A stretch of 64,000 nucleotides of DNA from Strigamia acuminata (Eukaryota > Arthropoda > Chilopoda > Geophilomorpha > Linotaeniidae): NCBI GenBank assembly GCA_949358305.1, contig OX442314.1, forward strand, positions 24,111,060 to 24,175,059, given 5' to 3'. Under the pieces are notes generated by a model. The model was not told the DNA's origin. It did no database searches and saw only the letters and a program-made list of their open reading frames with translations. Numbering within the stretch: the first letter of the stretch is position 1; each line of letters starts with the position of its first letter. This document shows, piece by piece, positions 11,601 to 23,100 of this stretch. A program made the translations under genes and the position numbers.

Positions 11601-14600
11601 ACGACCAATTTAATCTTTCCACGCTTGTCTGACTTTACTCTGAATTGTACGTGTGGAGTTGTTTTCAGCTTGCTGATCAAATTCAAAACATTTGGATGCA
11701 CATGCTTCAAGGTGTGAGGTTTGCTTCCATCTTTTGGTTTGATTGTTACTGTAAAAGTACCTTCATTGTCTGGTTTAATTTCAATCTCAGTATCTGGTTG
11801 ATGTCTTACAATTTCCAAAGGTTTCAGATAATCGATATTTATATCAATATTTTCAACATCTGGTTTTTTCTTATTTGGAACATTAATGTTTACCTTCTTC
11901 GGATCATCTGAAGGGGTAATTTCAAAAGGCAAATCCTTTTGATTCCTAATAGTAATTAACTTATTCAGTAATTCAGGAGTAATATCTGGATAGGTTTTGG
12001 TATCTTGACCATCACTGACAGTAATTTTGAAATTTGGACCGTCTGGAGCAATGGAAATGGATAATTGAGGAGCTGATTTGATTGTCTGGATAAGTGCCAA
12101 TTGATTCTTTGGTATTGAAATAATGGGATCGGTTGAAGTCTTTCCAGGTGAAATAACATGAATAACATCCTTGGGCTTATGTTCTTTTCTGTGGGGTTCT
12201 TTATGTCCAGGTTTTTCAGGTTCTTTATGTCCAGGTTTTTCAGGTTCTTTATGTCCAGGTTTTTCAGGTTCTTTATGTCCAGGTTTTTCAGGTTCTTTAT
12301 GTCCATGTTTTTCAGGTTCTTTATGTCCAGGTTTTTCAGGTTCTTTATGTCCAGGTTTTTCAGGTTCTTTATGTCCATGTTTTTCAGGTTCTTTATGTCC
12401 AGGTTTTTCAGGTTCTTTATGTCCAGGTTTTTCAGGTTCTTTATGTCCAGGTTTTTCAGGTTCTTTATGTCCAGGTTTTTCATGGTGTGGTTCTTTATGT
12501 CCAGGTTGTTCTTTAACAATGTGAATTGGCAATTTTGGATTTTTGGTTACTTTTATCAGAAACTTGATAGCTTCAGGGGATTGGTCTTTCAACTTCTTTG
12601 GTTTTCCATTAATGAAGACAATAATGTTAGATTTTCCATTTTTAGAAGGTTCCACCTTGTACTTGATGTTTGACTTTGGATTCTTTTTTATCTCTTCGAT
12701 CAAATCAGTGAACTCAAGGTCTACTGTTATCGGTGTGTTTGTTTCATCGTCCGTCACAACAAAAGTTGGTTCATCATGTTTAGGTTCTTCTTTGACAATG
12801 TGAATCGGCAACTTTGGATTTTTGGTTACTTTTATCAGAAACTTGACAGCTTCAGGGGTTTGGTCTTTCAAAATCTTCGGTTTTCCATTAATGTAGACAA
12901 CAATATTAGATTTTCCGTTTTTGGATGGTTCCACCTTGTATTTGATGTTTGATGTTGGATTCTTTTTAATCTGTTTAATCAAATCAGTGAACTCAAGGTC
13001 TACTGTTATCGGTGTGTTTGTTTCATCGTCCGTCACAATAAAAGTTGGTTCCTCATGTTTAGGTTCTTCTTTGACAATGTGAATCGGCAAATTTGGATTT
13101 TTTGTTACTTTGATCAGAAACTTGATAGCTTCAGGAGATTGGTCTTTCAACTTATTTGGTTTTCCATTAATGTAGACAATAATGTTGGATTTTCCGTTTT
13201 TAGAAGGTTCCACCTTGTACTTGATGTTTGACTTTGGATTCTTCTTTATCTCTTCGATCAAATCAGTGAACTCAACGTCGACTTCAATCAATGAGTTTGT
13301 TTCTTCGTCCGCCACAATAAAAGTAGTTTGATCTTGTTGTGGTTTAGGTTTTTCTTTGGTGACATGAATTGGTAGTTTTGGATTTTTTGTTACTTTCATC
13401 AGAAACTTTACAGCTTCAGGAGATTGGTCTTTCAACTCTTTTGGTTTTCCATCGATGAAGACAATAACATTGAATTTTCCATTTTTGGAAGGTTCAACCT
13501 TGAACTTGAAGTTTGATGTCGGATTCTTCTTGATTTCTTCAATCAAATCAGTGAACTCTACGTCTACTTGGATTGGTGTTTGTGTTTCTTCGTCCGACAG
13601 AATAAAAGTTGTTTGGCCATTATGCTTGACTGTTTTTGGAGCCCTAAGCGATTGAAGCAATTGAACAATAATGTTTAAGAATTTAGCCGGTAATGGATAT
13701 TTTTTTGTTTTGCCATTGTGAGTGATGACAAGCTCCAAACCATTTTTCCCAGTGCCAATTCTCAAGTTGTATGATGGATCACTCTTAGCCTTGGTTATTA
13801 ATTCTAAAAATTTATCAGAATCAAGGGTCCCAATGTTGAGGTCCTCAGGTTGCTCTTCAAGTGTAATCGTAAATTGTCCAGTAGCTGCTGGTGAAAGCTT
13901 AAATTGCAAATCAGGATTCTTAATAAGTTTAATAAAAACAAAAAGCAAATTTGGATCAATGTGCTTGTATGTTTTAGATCCTTTCGTCCCTTCATGGATG
14001 GTTAACTCATATTTGCCATCGGTTCCCGGTTGAATTTGAATTCTATTTTCTGGATGTTCTTGTACTTGTTTCAGCAATGTCAAAAACAGTGGTTTTACTG
14101 TAAATGTTGTTTGTGCTGCACTATTGTCAGGAATAAACAAATAAGATTTATCTCCTGATTTGCCTAAAATTTCATACGGCAATGAGGGATTCTTAACCAA
14201 TCGGATAAAGGCATCACCAATTTTAGCTGGCACATCAGAATAGATTTTCTTTTTCCCATTTGAGTCGTCAGTCACAGTTATTGTGTACGTATCACCTGAT
14301 GTTGCGATTTGAATTGAATAGCCTCCTTTCCTTATTTTTTTTACGACCTCTAAGAATTCGGGTTTCACTGTAATAATATTTGATGGTTTTGGCGGTTCAG
14401 GAGATACAGCAATTTTTACGTTGAAACCCTCTTTTCCTACTTCCGTGATTTGCAAAGTTGGATTCTTGAGTAATTTTACAAACAAGGATAAAATGTCTCT
14501 AGATATTTTGTTGTAGGTTTTTGTTCCTTTGTCAGTCGTTAAGGTTACCGTCAACAAGCCATCGTCTTCTGGCTGATATTTGATTTTAACCGCATTAGTT

Positions 14601-15931
14601 GATTTCCGGACTTGCCTGATCAGTTGAACGAATTGTGGTTTAACGATGTAGTACTCAATTCCTTTTCCAATTGTCCCCGTATTGAGGTCGTCAGGTTGAT
14701 CCACAACAGTCACAGTAAATTCTCCATTAGCAGCTGGCGAGACTTTATATTGCAAATTAGGATTCTTAATGAGTTCGACAAAAGAGAAAAGTAGGTTTGG
14801 GTCTATGTGCTTATAGGTTTTGGACTGTTTTTTTCCATCTTCAACGGTCAACTCATATTTACCATCGGTTCCGGGTTGAATTCTTATATGATTGCTCGGA
14901 TGATTTCGCACCTGTTTTAGCAATGTCAAAAACAGCGATTTAACTGTTATTTTTGTTTGCTTTCCACTGTAGTTGGGAATAAACAATACATCTTCGTCTC
15001 CTGATTTGCCTATAACTTGGTACTGTAATGAAGGATCTTTGAGCAATCGAATAAAAGCTTCGCCAGTGTTTGCCGGTAAATCAGCATAGGTTTCCTTTTT
15101 TCCGCTTGACTTATTAGTCACAGTTATTGTGTACTTATTGCCTTTTGTTGATATTTGAATTGAATAACCTCCTTTTCTTATTCTATTGACTGCATCTAAA
15201 AGTTGGGGTTTTATTTTAAAAATATTTGTTGGTTTTGGTGGTTCAGGAGAAACAGCAATTTTTACTTTTGACCCAACTTTTCCTACTTCTTTGATTTGCA
15301 ATCTTGAATTTTTAAGTAATTTGGCAAACAAGTCAAACGTGGCTTTTGATATTTTGTCATATGTTTTTGTTCCTTTGTCAGTGGTTACTGTCAGTTTGTA
15401 GAGGCCATCTTGATGTCTTTGAGCATGGACCTTAACGGCTTTAGTTGAGGCTCTAACTTCTTGAATCAGTTGAACAAATTGTAGATCAACAGTGAAATAT
15501 TCAACACTTTGACTGGAAGATGATCCACCAGAAGATGATCCACCAGAAGATGATCCACTCGAAGATGATCCACTGGAAGAAGATCCACTCCAAGACGTTC
15601 CACCAGAAGACGTTCCACCAGAAGACGATGAAGTGGAATATGTTCGACTATGAGTTGTGGTTTCTGAAGGAATTCGATGTTGTACATGGCCTACTACATG
15701 GTGCAAAGCCTTATTTACATCATTGAAGTGTTTTGGAATCAAGTTGTACGATGATATCAATCCAATAACTGAAATAAATGTATGAATCATGATTAATTAT
15801 TATTTCAAAGTATTTTTCTACTACAATGTCAAACAAGAAGTTTTCTCTGTTCCAAACTGAAAAAATTTACCTGAAAGCTGCAAAACCACAAACAGCCAAG
15901 TATGTCTCTCTCTTTGGAGAAACATCTTCAT
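8699..15931 (-). CDS. Giant secreted modular repeat protein, family unknown (two exons)
   Basis: Exon 2 is 8699-15768, one open frame of 2,356 codons. Exon 1 is proposed at 15871-15931: it starts MKMFLQRERHTWLFVVLQLS, ends at a GTAAAT donor, and the 102-base intron ends TTTATTTCAG. Both junctions are phase 1, and the join completes a signal peptide (basic start, then a hydrophobic core running into VIGLISS). After a Ser/Gly linker (mature residues about 50-95) come about 22 modules of about 95 residues. Each has a helix such as FVQLIQEVR or FTDLIEEIKKNP, two beta-rich stretches of the form GxYxVTVxDGxxKTY, and a second helix ending LxxNPxL. The first three modules are repeated as a block, and four later ones are near-identical. 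A GHKEPEKP repeat splits the array after module 11. Cysteines appear only near the C-terminus (one LCAAT, one CKC). An extracellular structural, adhesive or silk-like role is a guess. Confidence 0.85.
12182..12505 (-). repeat. 24 bp coding tandem repeat, 13 GHKEP units
   Basis: Within the giant gene a 24 bp unit encodes PGHKEPEK. There are 13 GHKEP cores, two of them preceded by His instead of Pro, and edge units HHEK and HRKEH. The copies are near-identical at the DNA level, so the number is likely to vary between individuals. The segment is highly charged and probably disordered; it acts as a spacer between modules 11 and 12. Confidence 0.9.
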
Positions 15932-15952
15932 TCGTCTAATGGATTGAAGAGT

Positions 15953-16951
15953 TGTGGTGACCCGACTGGGGTGGGGCACGAAGAGTTTCTCTCGTGGCCT
16001 ACATACGGGTAAAGAAGGGGAGTCGCACGCGCGCCTCCCTTCCCTCAGAGCATTGACATCCAGTCAATGGACGGGCGTCTGCCCTGGGGGAGTGGGGGAG
16101 ATTCGTCTTCTCCACTATTGGGTGGCTTTAGTCACCTGTCACCCCCCGCTTTGTGCAAAGGAATTCGCCTTGCACTGAGCGGGCAGAACCAACACAAAAA
16201 TCAACCAAGATACACGTAAAAGCCAAACGTCCTAAAACGATCAAGCCTAAGTACAAAGACTTCAGGAGTGACCTAGGACAAGGGACTTTCAACGTGAGTA
16301 CGATTGATTTGTGTTAACCTCCGCAGAGTAACCTGCGAAACAAGATTACCACACTATTTTAGCAAGCCAGCTAGAAATAGTAAACCTACTCCAATTTAGC
16401 GAGTTGTGCAGACAAACGGTCGCACAAGCCTAAATTGCAGTAACCACGACGAGCGTTCCCGCCGCTGTGTGTATCGCCGGGAACCACCAAGCGTCCGCCG
16501 CTGTGTGATCGCCGGACACCTACACAAAACCCTAAACCTAGACAACAGACCAGAAGTAAGACCTTTTAGGCATTCACTCGCGCCCGACCAGCGTGAGCCC
16601 GAAGGACCGAACGAGAAACGTGAGACGAGGACGCCATTCATTGCCACGCCGGCCCAAGACGACACCACGTTGCCACGCGGACGCCATCTTGGATCCCGAG
16701 CGCCTACAAAGGACGACCTCGACCAGTTTCCCGCCAACTTCACACACCCCAACCTTTTACCTTTTTATTCCCTTACATATTTTATTCCTTTTACCTGTAC
16801 ATTCCCGTATAATAAATACATTTATTATATTTACCATTTTACATTGTTTGCCGTTTCGCATTATTTGGGTAACCGCTTGAGTAAAGCGGTATTGCGAGAT
16901 TAGAGAGTGACTCATACCACGTATCAGCGACAGATCGAGTTGAGCGCGACA
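15953..16951 (+). repeat. 5' LTR of gypsy element 1
   Basis: 999 bp. It contains a strong splice donor, AAC|GTGAGTACG, at 16293/16294. An AT-rich stretch with AATAAA near 16812 could be the polyadenylation signal. No classical TATA box is obvious. Confidence 0.93.
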
Positions 16952-16953
16952 CG

Positions 16954-16971
16954 TGGGGGCCTGTCCGGGAT
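16954..16971 (+). other. Primer binding site of gypsy element 1 (Pro tRNA-like)
   Basis: TGGGGGCCTGTCCGGGAT stands two bases after the LTR. From memory it matches the known Pro tRNA primer site of mammalian gammaretroviruses at 16 of 18 positions. Confidence 0.65.
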
Positions 16972-16995
16972 CGATTTAAACGACTCGAATAGAAC

Positions 16996-19900
16996 TTGAG
17001 ATCATTTTCATACCCAAAAATGGCAGACAATATCCGAGTAACGGATTCCGACTCCGACGCAAACAAGAGAGCCGGCAGTCGTAAAGGCGCCGATTATCAT
17101 TTGCGATCTGGAGGTCCCTTACCCAAAGCCTCAGCGCACGAAGCGAGGCAAAAACGGCGCAAGCCTAAACCCGATCGTAGAAGCGCATCAGAGGCATCGC
17201 ACCCGTCCCGTTCCGAGACGAGGCAGCGATTGGACGAGACAGAGCGGGGTGAAGAGCAATCTCACTCCAAACTGCCGCGTTCTAACCGTGACGGCGAGAC
17301 GAGCGGAAACGAGGTTTTATCCCGTAACCAATCGCCTCGTCTAACGCACGACACCGAGGTGGGCAGTCCGAAAGCGGCGTCTCCGATACAAAAGACGGCC
17401 TCAAATACGACAGCTAATTCGGCACTAAACACGCCAATTACGCAAAGCCGCCCAGCTTCGGTCAGGTCGGAAGGACACAAGTCCAATGCGTCAAATACTG
17501 AGCGTGTCTCGAGCCAGCCTTACAGCGTCTCGGCCACATTGGTTGACACGATGCAGTTGGCACAGGCAGAAGGTGTACGATACACTCTGCCAACGGGAAA
17601 AATAACTGTGTACGAAACATTACAAATCGTACGTGCAGCTTTAAGAGCGCACAGGTTATCCCCAGAAATCACCGTTGTTGAAGGCGCATACGCTCAACAA
17701 ATGGTAGATTCCGCTCAATTCGAAGCGGATGTCGAGAATGAGGCCCGACAAGCCATCCGCGAGAGAAAGCGGAAGCTGGCGGAAAGAGAAGCGCGAGCTC
17801 TCGAGTACGGCAAATCCCAGCGCGTTCCAACCACTCCAGAAGAGGTGGAAATAGTTGATCGAGCCTTACGTGCACATCGTTATGCATTCCATTCTCAGCA
17901 AGAAGCTGAACAAGCTTTCATGGCTAGGCTGCAACGAGACAAACCAAAATCCGTTCGCAAGCCCGAAGTTAGCTTGTCCGAATTGTCCGACGAGAGCGTC
18001 GAAGGCGACCCGAAGCGCACGCCGAAGGTCAGCCCCAAACCCGAGCGAAAAAAGGAAGTGCCAGTCACTCCACGCAAACGGGAAGTTTCAACCGGACAAC
18101 GCGTTCGACCTCGCATGATGGCGTTAGACGATAATACTAACAACGCTATCGACCGATTAATAAATGCGAACAACGCGCGTCGTAACGAAGAACAGACTCA
18201 CACGAGCCGACAACGCGACGACCCGCGGGGTAGCGACTGGCCACAGTCAGTGCCCATCCTCAAAGACGACGGACCTTCGAGAAAACATTCCGAAGACCGC
18301 ACCTCGTCACGAGAGGAACGTCAACGCGAGAGAGGACAGCAACAGTATCACTACGGAAACAGTGATTCGTCGTCGGATGGACTGGAGTCGAATGCACCCA
18401 GTCATCACGATTCGGAGAGAGGTTCCGGAGAGAGACGAAGGGAAAGAGAACGCGATGAACGCAGGGAAAGGGAACGTGACGACCGTCGTAGGGGCCGGAA
18501 AGAGTCAAACTCTTCACGGCGCAACCCGCCACGCCGCTCACCGTCTCCCGACCCCAGCTCCGACCCCTCATCCAACGACGACAGACGAAATGATAAATCA
18601 AGTAATCGCCGGAAGAGATCCAACTCTCCGCGCGATAGAGAGAAACGACGTCGATCGGAAAATAGCGACCACCGACGGGAGGAGTTTCAGGACCTTCCCC
18701 GACAAAGCGCGTTTACCGATTCGACGGGTCGACAGTATACGATGGGAGAGCTTGGAAGAGCCCTGCTTGGCTCGTTAAAAGCCGAAGGAATCGATCTGAG
18801 CAAACGAAATGATCGTAATCGTAACACTGGTGACCGCGTAAAGAAAAAATACGCTGTCTCCCGGCGTGATACAATGAGTGTCACCGGGAATATTAGGTGG
18901 CAATTTTATATTCAGAACCGTTTCGACGGGTCATGGAAAGCGGGAGATCGCTTCCTTGACGAAGTAATTCGAATTAAGACTGCCACTAAAGCCACCGTAG
19001 GAGACATGCTCACCCACGGTATTGTCGAGCTAATGACAGGCTCGGCACGTGAGTGGTACCAAGGATTGAAAGGCGTCAATTGGGACGACTTTTTAATGAG
19101 ATTCGACCTGCGCTACGGCGAGACACCCGAAGAGGTGAGCCGAAAGATGCGAGGTCTTCGCCAGATGCCTGGTGAAACCATAATGGATTACGACATTCGC
19201 GCCAGATTGTTGTTCGAAAAGGCCCCGATGGAATTTCATGCCACGGGATTCAACCTTTTCTTTCTCGGCGGTTTGTCGGAGTACTCGCAACGGGTGTTAC
19301 TTGAAGAAAGGGCACCGACAGGAGGCAGCTACGAGGAGATGAGCGCCTTCCTGTTCGAGAACACGATAGATATCGAGAAGAGATATTATTCCGCTTTACC
19401 AGAAGCGGAGAAAGCAGCAACCGCTAAACGTCTCAAGTTGAGTGCGGAAAGATATGGGGCGACAGACAAAATCATGCGCCCTACTGAATATCTTAGCGGT
19501 ATAATGGAGCTGGCAGAAGCTAGCGTTGGTTTACAAATAAAAAATAAACTGACATCCACGCTGCCTTCCAACCCTTTGGCCGCCCCTAAAAAGGCACCGA
19601 CAGCGTCAGCCATGCAAGCGACACTGGAGGAGGTCAAGGAGGGGGAGGAAGCCGAACAAAATGTCGGAAAATCAGACGAAAAAGAAGAAAAAGACGATTA
19701 TTCGACGGACGAAGAAATACGAAGTTATCGCGACACCTTATCAACGGGTTGCGATGAAGAAGGACCGCTAGTACATCTCATCCATCGAGATAGAGCGGTA
19801 GAAGAATTTCGCGCCAGGTTAAAACCAAATGCCGGCCGAATTCCGAAGTATTTTCGAAAAAATTACACGCCACCATCGAAAGTAGACCCTGAAAAGAAAA

Positions 19901-20100
19901 AATCGATTGAAGCCCCAAGAGACAAATCAAATATTCGCTGTTTCAAGTGTAACCAACCGGGACACTACTCCAATGAGTGCCCAAGAACAGCGAAAGAAGA
20001 CGCTAAATTTGACGCGATAATGAAGCAGATGGCAGAGATTAAACTCGCCATGGCAAAAAACGAGTCAAAAAACGAGTCAGCGCAGGCGGCGAAGAAATAA
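16996..20100 (+). CDS. Gag of gypsy element 1
   Basis: 1,034 residues, very long for a Ty3/gypsy Gag. The first about 600 residues are disordered and highly charged, with an Arg/Glu/Ser-rich zone around 450-590. A capsid-like retrotransposon Gag domain follows (about 635-760; WQFYIQNRFDG, then REWYQGLKGVNWDDFLMRFD). A single CCHC knuckle, CFKCNQPGHYSNEC, stands near 982-995, close to the end. The start at 16996 lies only 25 bases after the primer site; MADNIRVTDSD at 17020 in the same frame is the likelier initiator. The last codons carry two slippery heptamers and the stop is TAA at 20098-20100. The product would assemble the particle and bind RNA. Confidence 0.9.
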   Translation: MRSFSYPKMADNIRVTDSDSDANKRAGSRKGADYHLRSGGPLPKASAHEARQKRRKPKPDRRSASEASHPSRSETRQRLDETERGEEQSHSKLPRSNRDGETSGNEVLSRNQSPRLTHDTEVGSPKAASPIQKTASNTTANSALNTPITQSRPASVRSEGHKSNASNTERVSSQPYSVSATLVDTMQLAQAEGVRYTLPTGKITVYETLQIVRAALRAHRLSPEITVVEGAYAQQMVDSAQFEADVENEARQAIRERKRKLAEREARALEYGKSQRVPTTPEEVEIVDRALRAHRYAFHSQQEAEQAFMARLQRDKPKSVRKPEVSLSELSDESVEGDPKRTPKVSPKPERKKEVPVTPRKREVSTGQRVRPRMMALDDNTNNAIDRLINANNARRNEEQTHTSRQRDDPRGSDWPQSVPILKDDGPSRKHSEDRTSSREERQRERGQQQYHYGNSDSSSDGLESNAPSHHDSERGSGERRRERERDERRERERDDRRRGRKESNSSRRNPPRRSPSPDPSSDPSSNDDRRNDKSSNRRKRSNSPRDREKRRRSENSDHRREEFQDLPRQSAFTDSTGRQYTMGELGRALLGSLKAEGIDLSKRNDRNRNTGDRVKKKYAVSRRDTMSVTGNIRWQFYIQNRFDGSWKAGDRFLDEVIRIKTATKATVGDMLTHGIVELMTGSAREWYQGLKGVNWDDFLMRFDLRYGETPEEVSRKMRGLRQMPGETIMDYDIRARLLFEKAPMEFHATGFNLFFLGGLSEYSQRVLLEERAPTGGSYEEMSAFLFENTIDIEKRYYSALPEAEKAATAKRLKLSAERYGATDKIMRPTEYLSGIMELAEASVGLQIKNKLTSTLPSNPLAAPKKAPTASAMQATLEEVKEGEEAEQNVGKSDEKEEKDDYSTDEEIRSYRDTLSTGCDEEGPLVHLIHRDRAVEEFRARLKPNAGRIPKYFRKNYTPPSKVDPEKKKSIEAPRDKSNIRCFKCNQPGHYSNECPRTAKEDAKFDAIMKQMAEIKLAMAKNESKNESAQAAKK

Positions 20101-20119
20101 CTTCTCGACCGTCTGCGCT
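20055..20119 (+). promoter_or_regulatory. Programmed -1 ribosomal frameshift signal, gag to pol (element 1)
   Basis: In the Gag frame the heptamer A AAA AAC occurs twice (20055-20061 and 20067-20073), each in the correct codon register. Five bases after the second begins an 11 bp stem: AGCGCAGGCGG (20079-20089) pairs with CCGTCTGCGCT (20109-20119), with one G-U pair, across the Gag stop. The pol frame is -1 to gag and is open from 20043. Heptamer, spacing and stem fit the known -1 frameshift sites of retroviruses such as MMTV. Confidence 0.88.
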
Positions 20120-20123
20120 ATTC

Positions 20124-23100
20124 ATGAAGAAGAAGGGGTTTAACAAAGGGTTCGATAAACCGCCACCAGTCAAAGAAATGGGTAGTGACATAGCTAACGC
20201 CCAGATCCAAGACAGGGCCAACAACGCTTTGCAGGTAATTACCGCAAACGCTGAGGCTGAGGCGGAAGAACCGAACCTACTGCTTGAAGAATTACCTCAA
20301 GTAGTCAACGAAGACACAGAAGAATTTCGTGTTTTCATGTGCAACGTAGCGGTCGAATATACCAGCCGCCTATGTATGCTGCCCATGACAATAGAACGCG
20401 AAAAAATTATGGGACTGCTAGACTCGGGAGCAGATCGCTCGTTCGTTTCCGAAGACATAGTAGCATCATTGGGTCTCACCGATAAGATAAAAGGCGTTAA
20501 TAAAAATGTACGTCTAAAAACCGCCAACGGAATGGCGCGTCCAAAAGGAGTCATACTATTGACCATGGAGTGGCTCGGAGGGGTAGAACAACACCCTTTC
20601 CTGGTCCTGCCCACGTGCGACAGAATTTTTCTGTTGGGCTTAGACCTCATGGCGTCAATGGAAATACAACCAAATCCAATAACGAAATCTTGGAATTATA
20701 TCAGAAATGATAGAGAAAGACCCGCAATTGTCGTGCCACCAGCTCTTATAAAAGAAGCGGCCGACAAGACACAGTGGGAGAAAGGCCTAAAGAAATTCGT
20801 TCAAGACTACGATTTTAAAGCATTCGTAGCAGAATTGCAACGGGACAATGTAGTGGAAACGCTTGTCGCCGACGCCGCTTTAGAATTAAACGAAGCGGCA
20901 GCCCTACGAAGGGTCCTACTTAAATATGAGGGGATCCTGTCGAAAAAACCGGGCCGAACGAATAGGGCTATTCACGAAATTAAATTGACGGATAATAAAC
21001 CTATACGAGTTGCGTATAAGGGAATGAATCCACAAAAACGTGAAATAGTACAAAAAATGTGCCAAGAAATGCTAGACAGTGGCATTGTCTCCGAGGCCCA
21101 GGGAGAATACGCGACGCGAGTTGTGCTCGTGATGCGCCCGGGCTCGGATCCGCGTCTATGCATTGATTACCGCCCATTAAACGCGGTGACAGAGATAGAT
21201 CCCATACAGATGCCGTCTATCGAATCCATTTTGAGAGAGCTTAGCCCCTTTTCTTGGGTTACGACGATGGATCTGTCGAAGGGATACTGGCAAGTTGAGA
21301 TGAGGCCAGAGGATAAGCTAAAAACAGCATTTTACTCGCCAATTGGACGGTTGATGTTCAACGTCATGCCATTTGGTTTAGTGAATGCTCCCAGTACCTT
21401 TCAGAGACTAATCGAGAGCGTATTGGGTGATATATTGCATCAGTTTGTGTGGGCATACTTAGATGACATTGTCATCGCCTCAAAAACATTCGAAGAACAC
21501 ATTGAGCACATCGACCAAGTGCTCACCCGGCTGGCAAAAGCTGGGTTACACGTTCACCCGGGCAAGAGCAAGTTCTGTCGAAAGGAGCTTGCCTTCCTGG
21601 GTTATCGCATTGGAGTCAATGGTTTAGCTATTGGCCCCGAAAAAATCGATGCGATTAATCGTTTCCCACCACCCGAGGACGTTAAAGGTGTCCAACGGTT
21701 TATGGGAATGATAAACTTCTTCGGCAGGTTGCTACCGGGTCTAGCTGAAGTGGCAGCCCCAGTTACCGACCTCCTGAAGAATGAAAACGAATTTGTATGG
21801 TCAAATGAGTGCAACATCGCATTTAATGCGATAAAGAGGATGCTGACGGAAGTCGGCGTAATGCCTCTACCCGACTTGAACCGGCCGTTCATACTACATA
21901 CGGACGCCAGCAGAGTTGGGTTAGGAGCGGCGTTGCTCCAAACACACGTGCGCGACGGAGTCGAACAAGACCTGCCGTGCATGTTTATAAGTCGCAAACT
22001 CCAAGGCGCTGAAAAAAATTACAACGCCACAGAGTTGGAGTGTTTGGCCGTTGTGTGGGCCATAAGGAAATTCAGAGATTATCTCGAATATACCAAATTT
22101 GTAGTCCACACAGATCATCAAGCGTTACAATGGCTGATGAAATTAAAGGAGCCAGCTGGTCGACTAGCCAGATGGCAGTTAGAACTGATGGCATGCGACT
22201 TGACCATTCAATACAAGCCCGGCAAATATAACGTCGTGGCTGACGCTCTGTCGAGGGCACCAGTGTCAGATCCAATCGACGCTGACGATGATGGCGAGGA
22301 TGACTCCCGCATCATTTATTGCCCTACGAGTTGTCACCGTTGGGATTTAAGGAAAATGAATGAAATTCCTACCGCGTCTCCGGCAGATGTAAAATTCTGT
22401 GGATTTTGGACGCGGTTATACCAACCAGCTGCTGACAATTACCCAGATGCAAAGAAGGAATTTAAGCTAGAGCGGAGAATAAATGACCCGCTTCTAAGCG
22501 CCTTCCACGTTCATGTCGGCAAGCAAATGCGAAGCAATCCCCCAACAAGGGAGGAAATAATTGTGCAACAAAAATTAGACAAGAAATGTCAGGATAGAGC
22601 TAAGTTCGTACTGACAGGAAAATATCCGCCCAACTTAACCAGAAGGCAGAAGCGTCGATATGCACACGAATCCATAGATTATCTATTGGATGACGGCCTT
22701 TTGGTGAAACATCACCCAAATCACCAAGATGACTTGAGTGAATCGGACACCGCAGTAAAGGTAGTAATACCTGCTTCCTTAATCGGTCGCGTGCTGTGGT
22801 TGTTACACGGGCACCCGCTTGCGAGCCATGCGGGAGTAAGCAGAACACTCTATCGTGCTACGCAGCTTTTTCACTGGACAGGGATGAAAAAAGATATTGC
22901 TCTTTTTGTCCACCAATGTCAGCGATGTCAAGCGTGCAAGCCGAGGAGTAAATCACCATTCGAAACTATTTTCTTAGGGCCTTACGCGCCTTTTGATTGT
23001 TTAAGTGTCGATGTGATGGGCCCAAAACCCGTTACGGGAAATAAAAATGCGTACATTATCGTTATAATGGACGTGGCGACTCGTTGGCCCGAGTTGTACG

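Noticed and set aside
12158-12673. Plus-strand frames of low-complexity protein (repeats of FRFFMSRF and GSLCPGFS)
   Set aside because: They are the opposite strand of the GHKEPEKP coding repeat; the open frames arise from the 24 bp periodicity.
16396-16903. Frames of 118 and 165 codons inside the LTR of element 1 (repeated at 28868-29375)
   Set aside because: They lie in LTR noncoding sequence, overlap on opposite strands and have no family motif.
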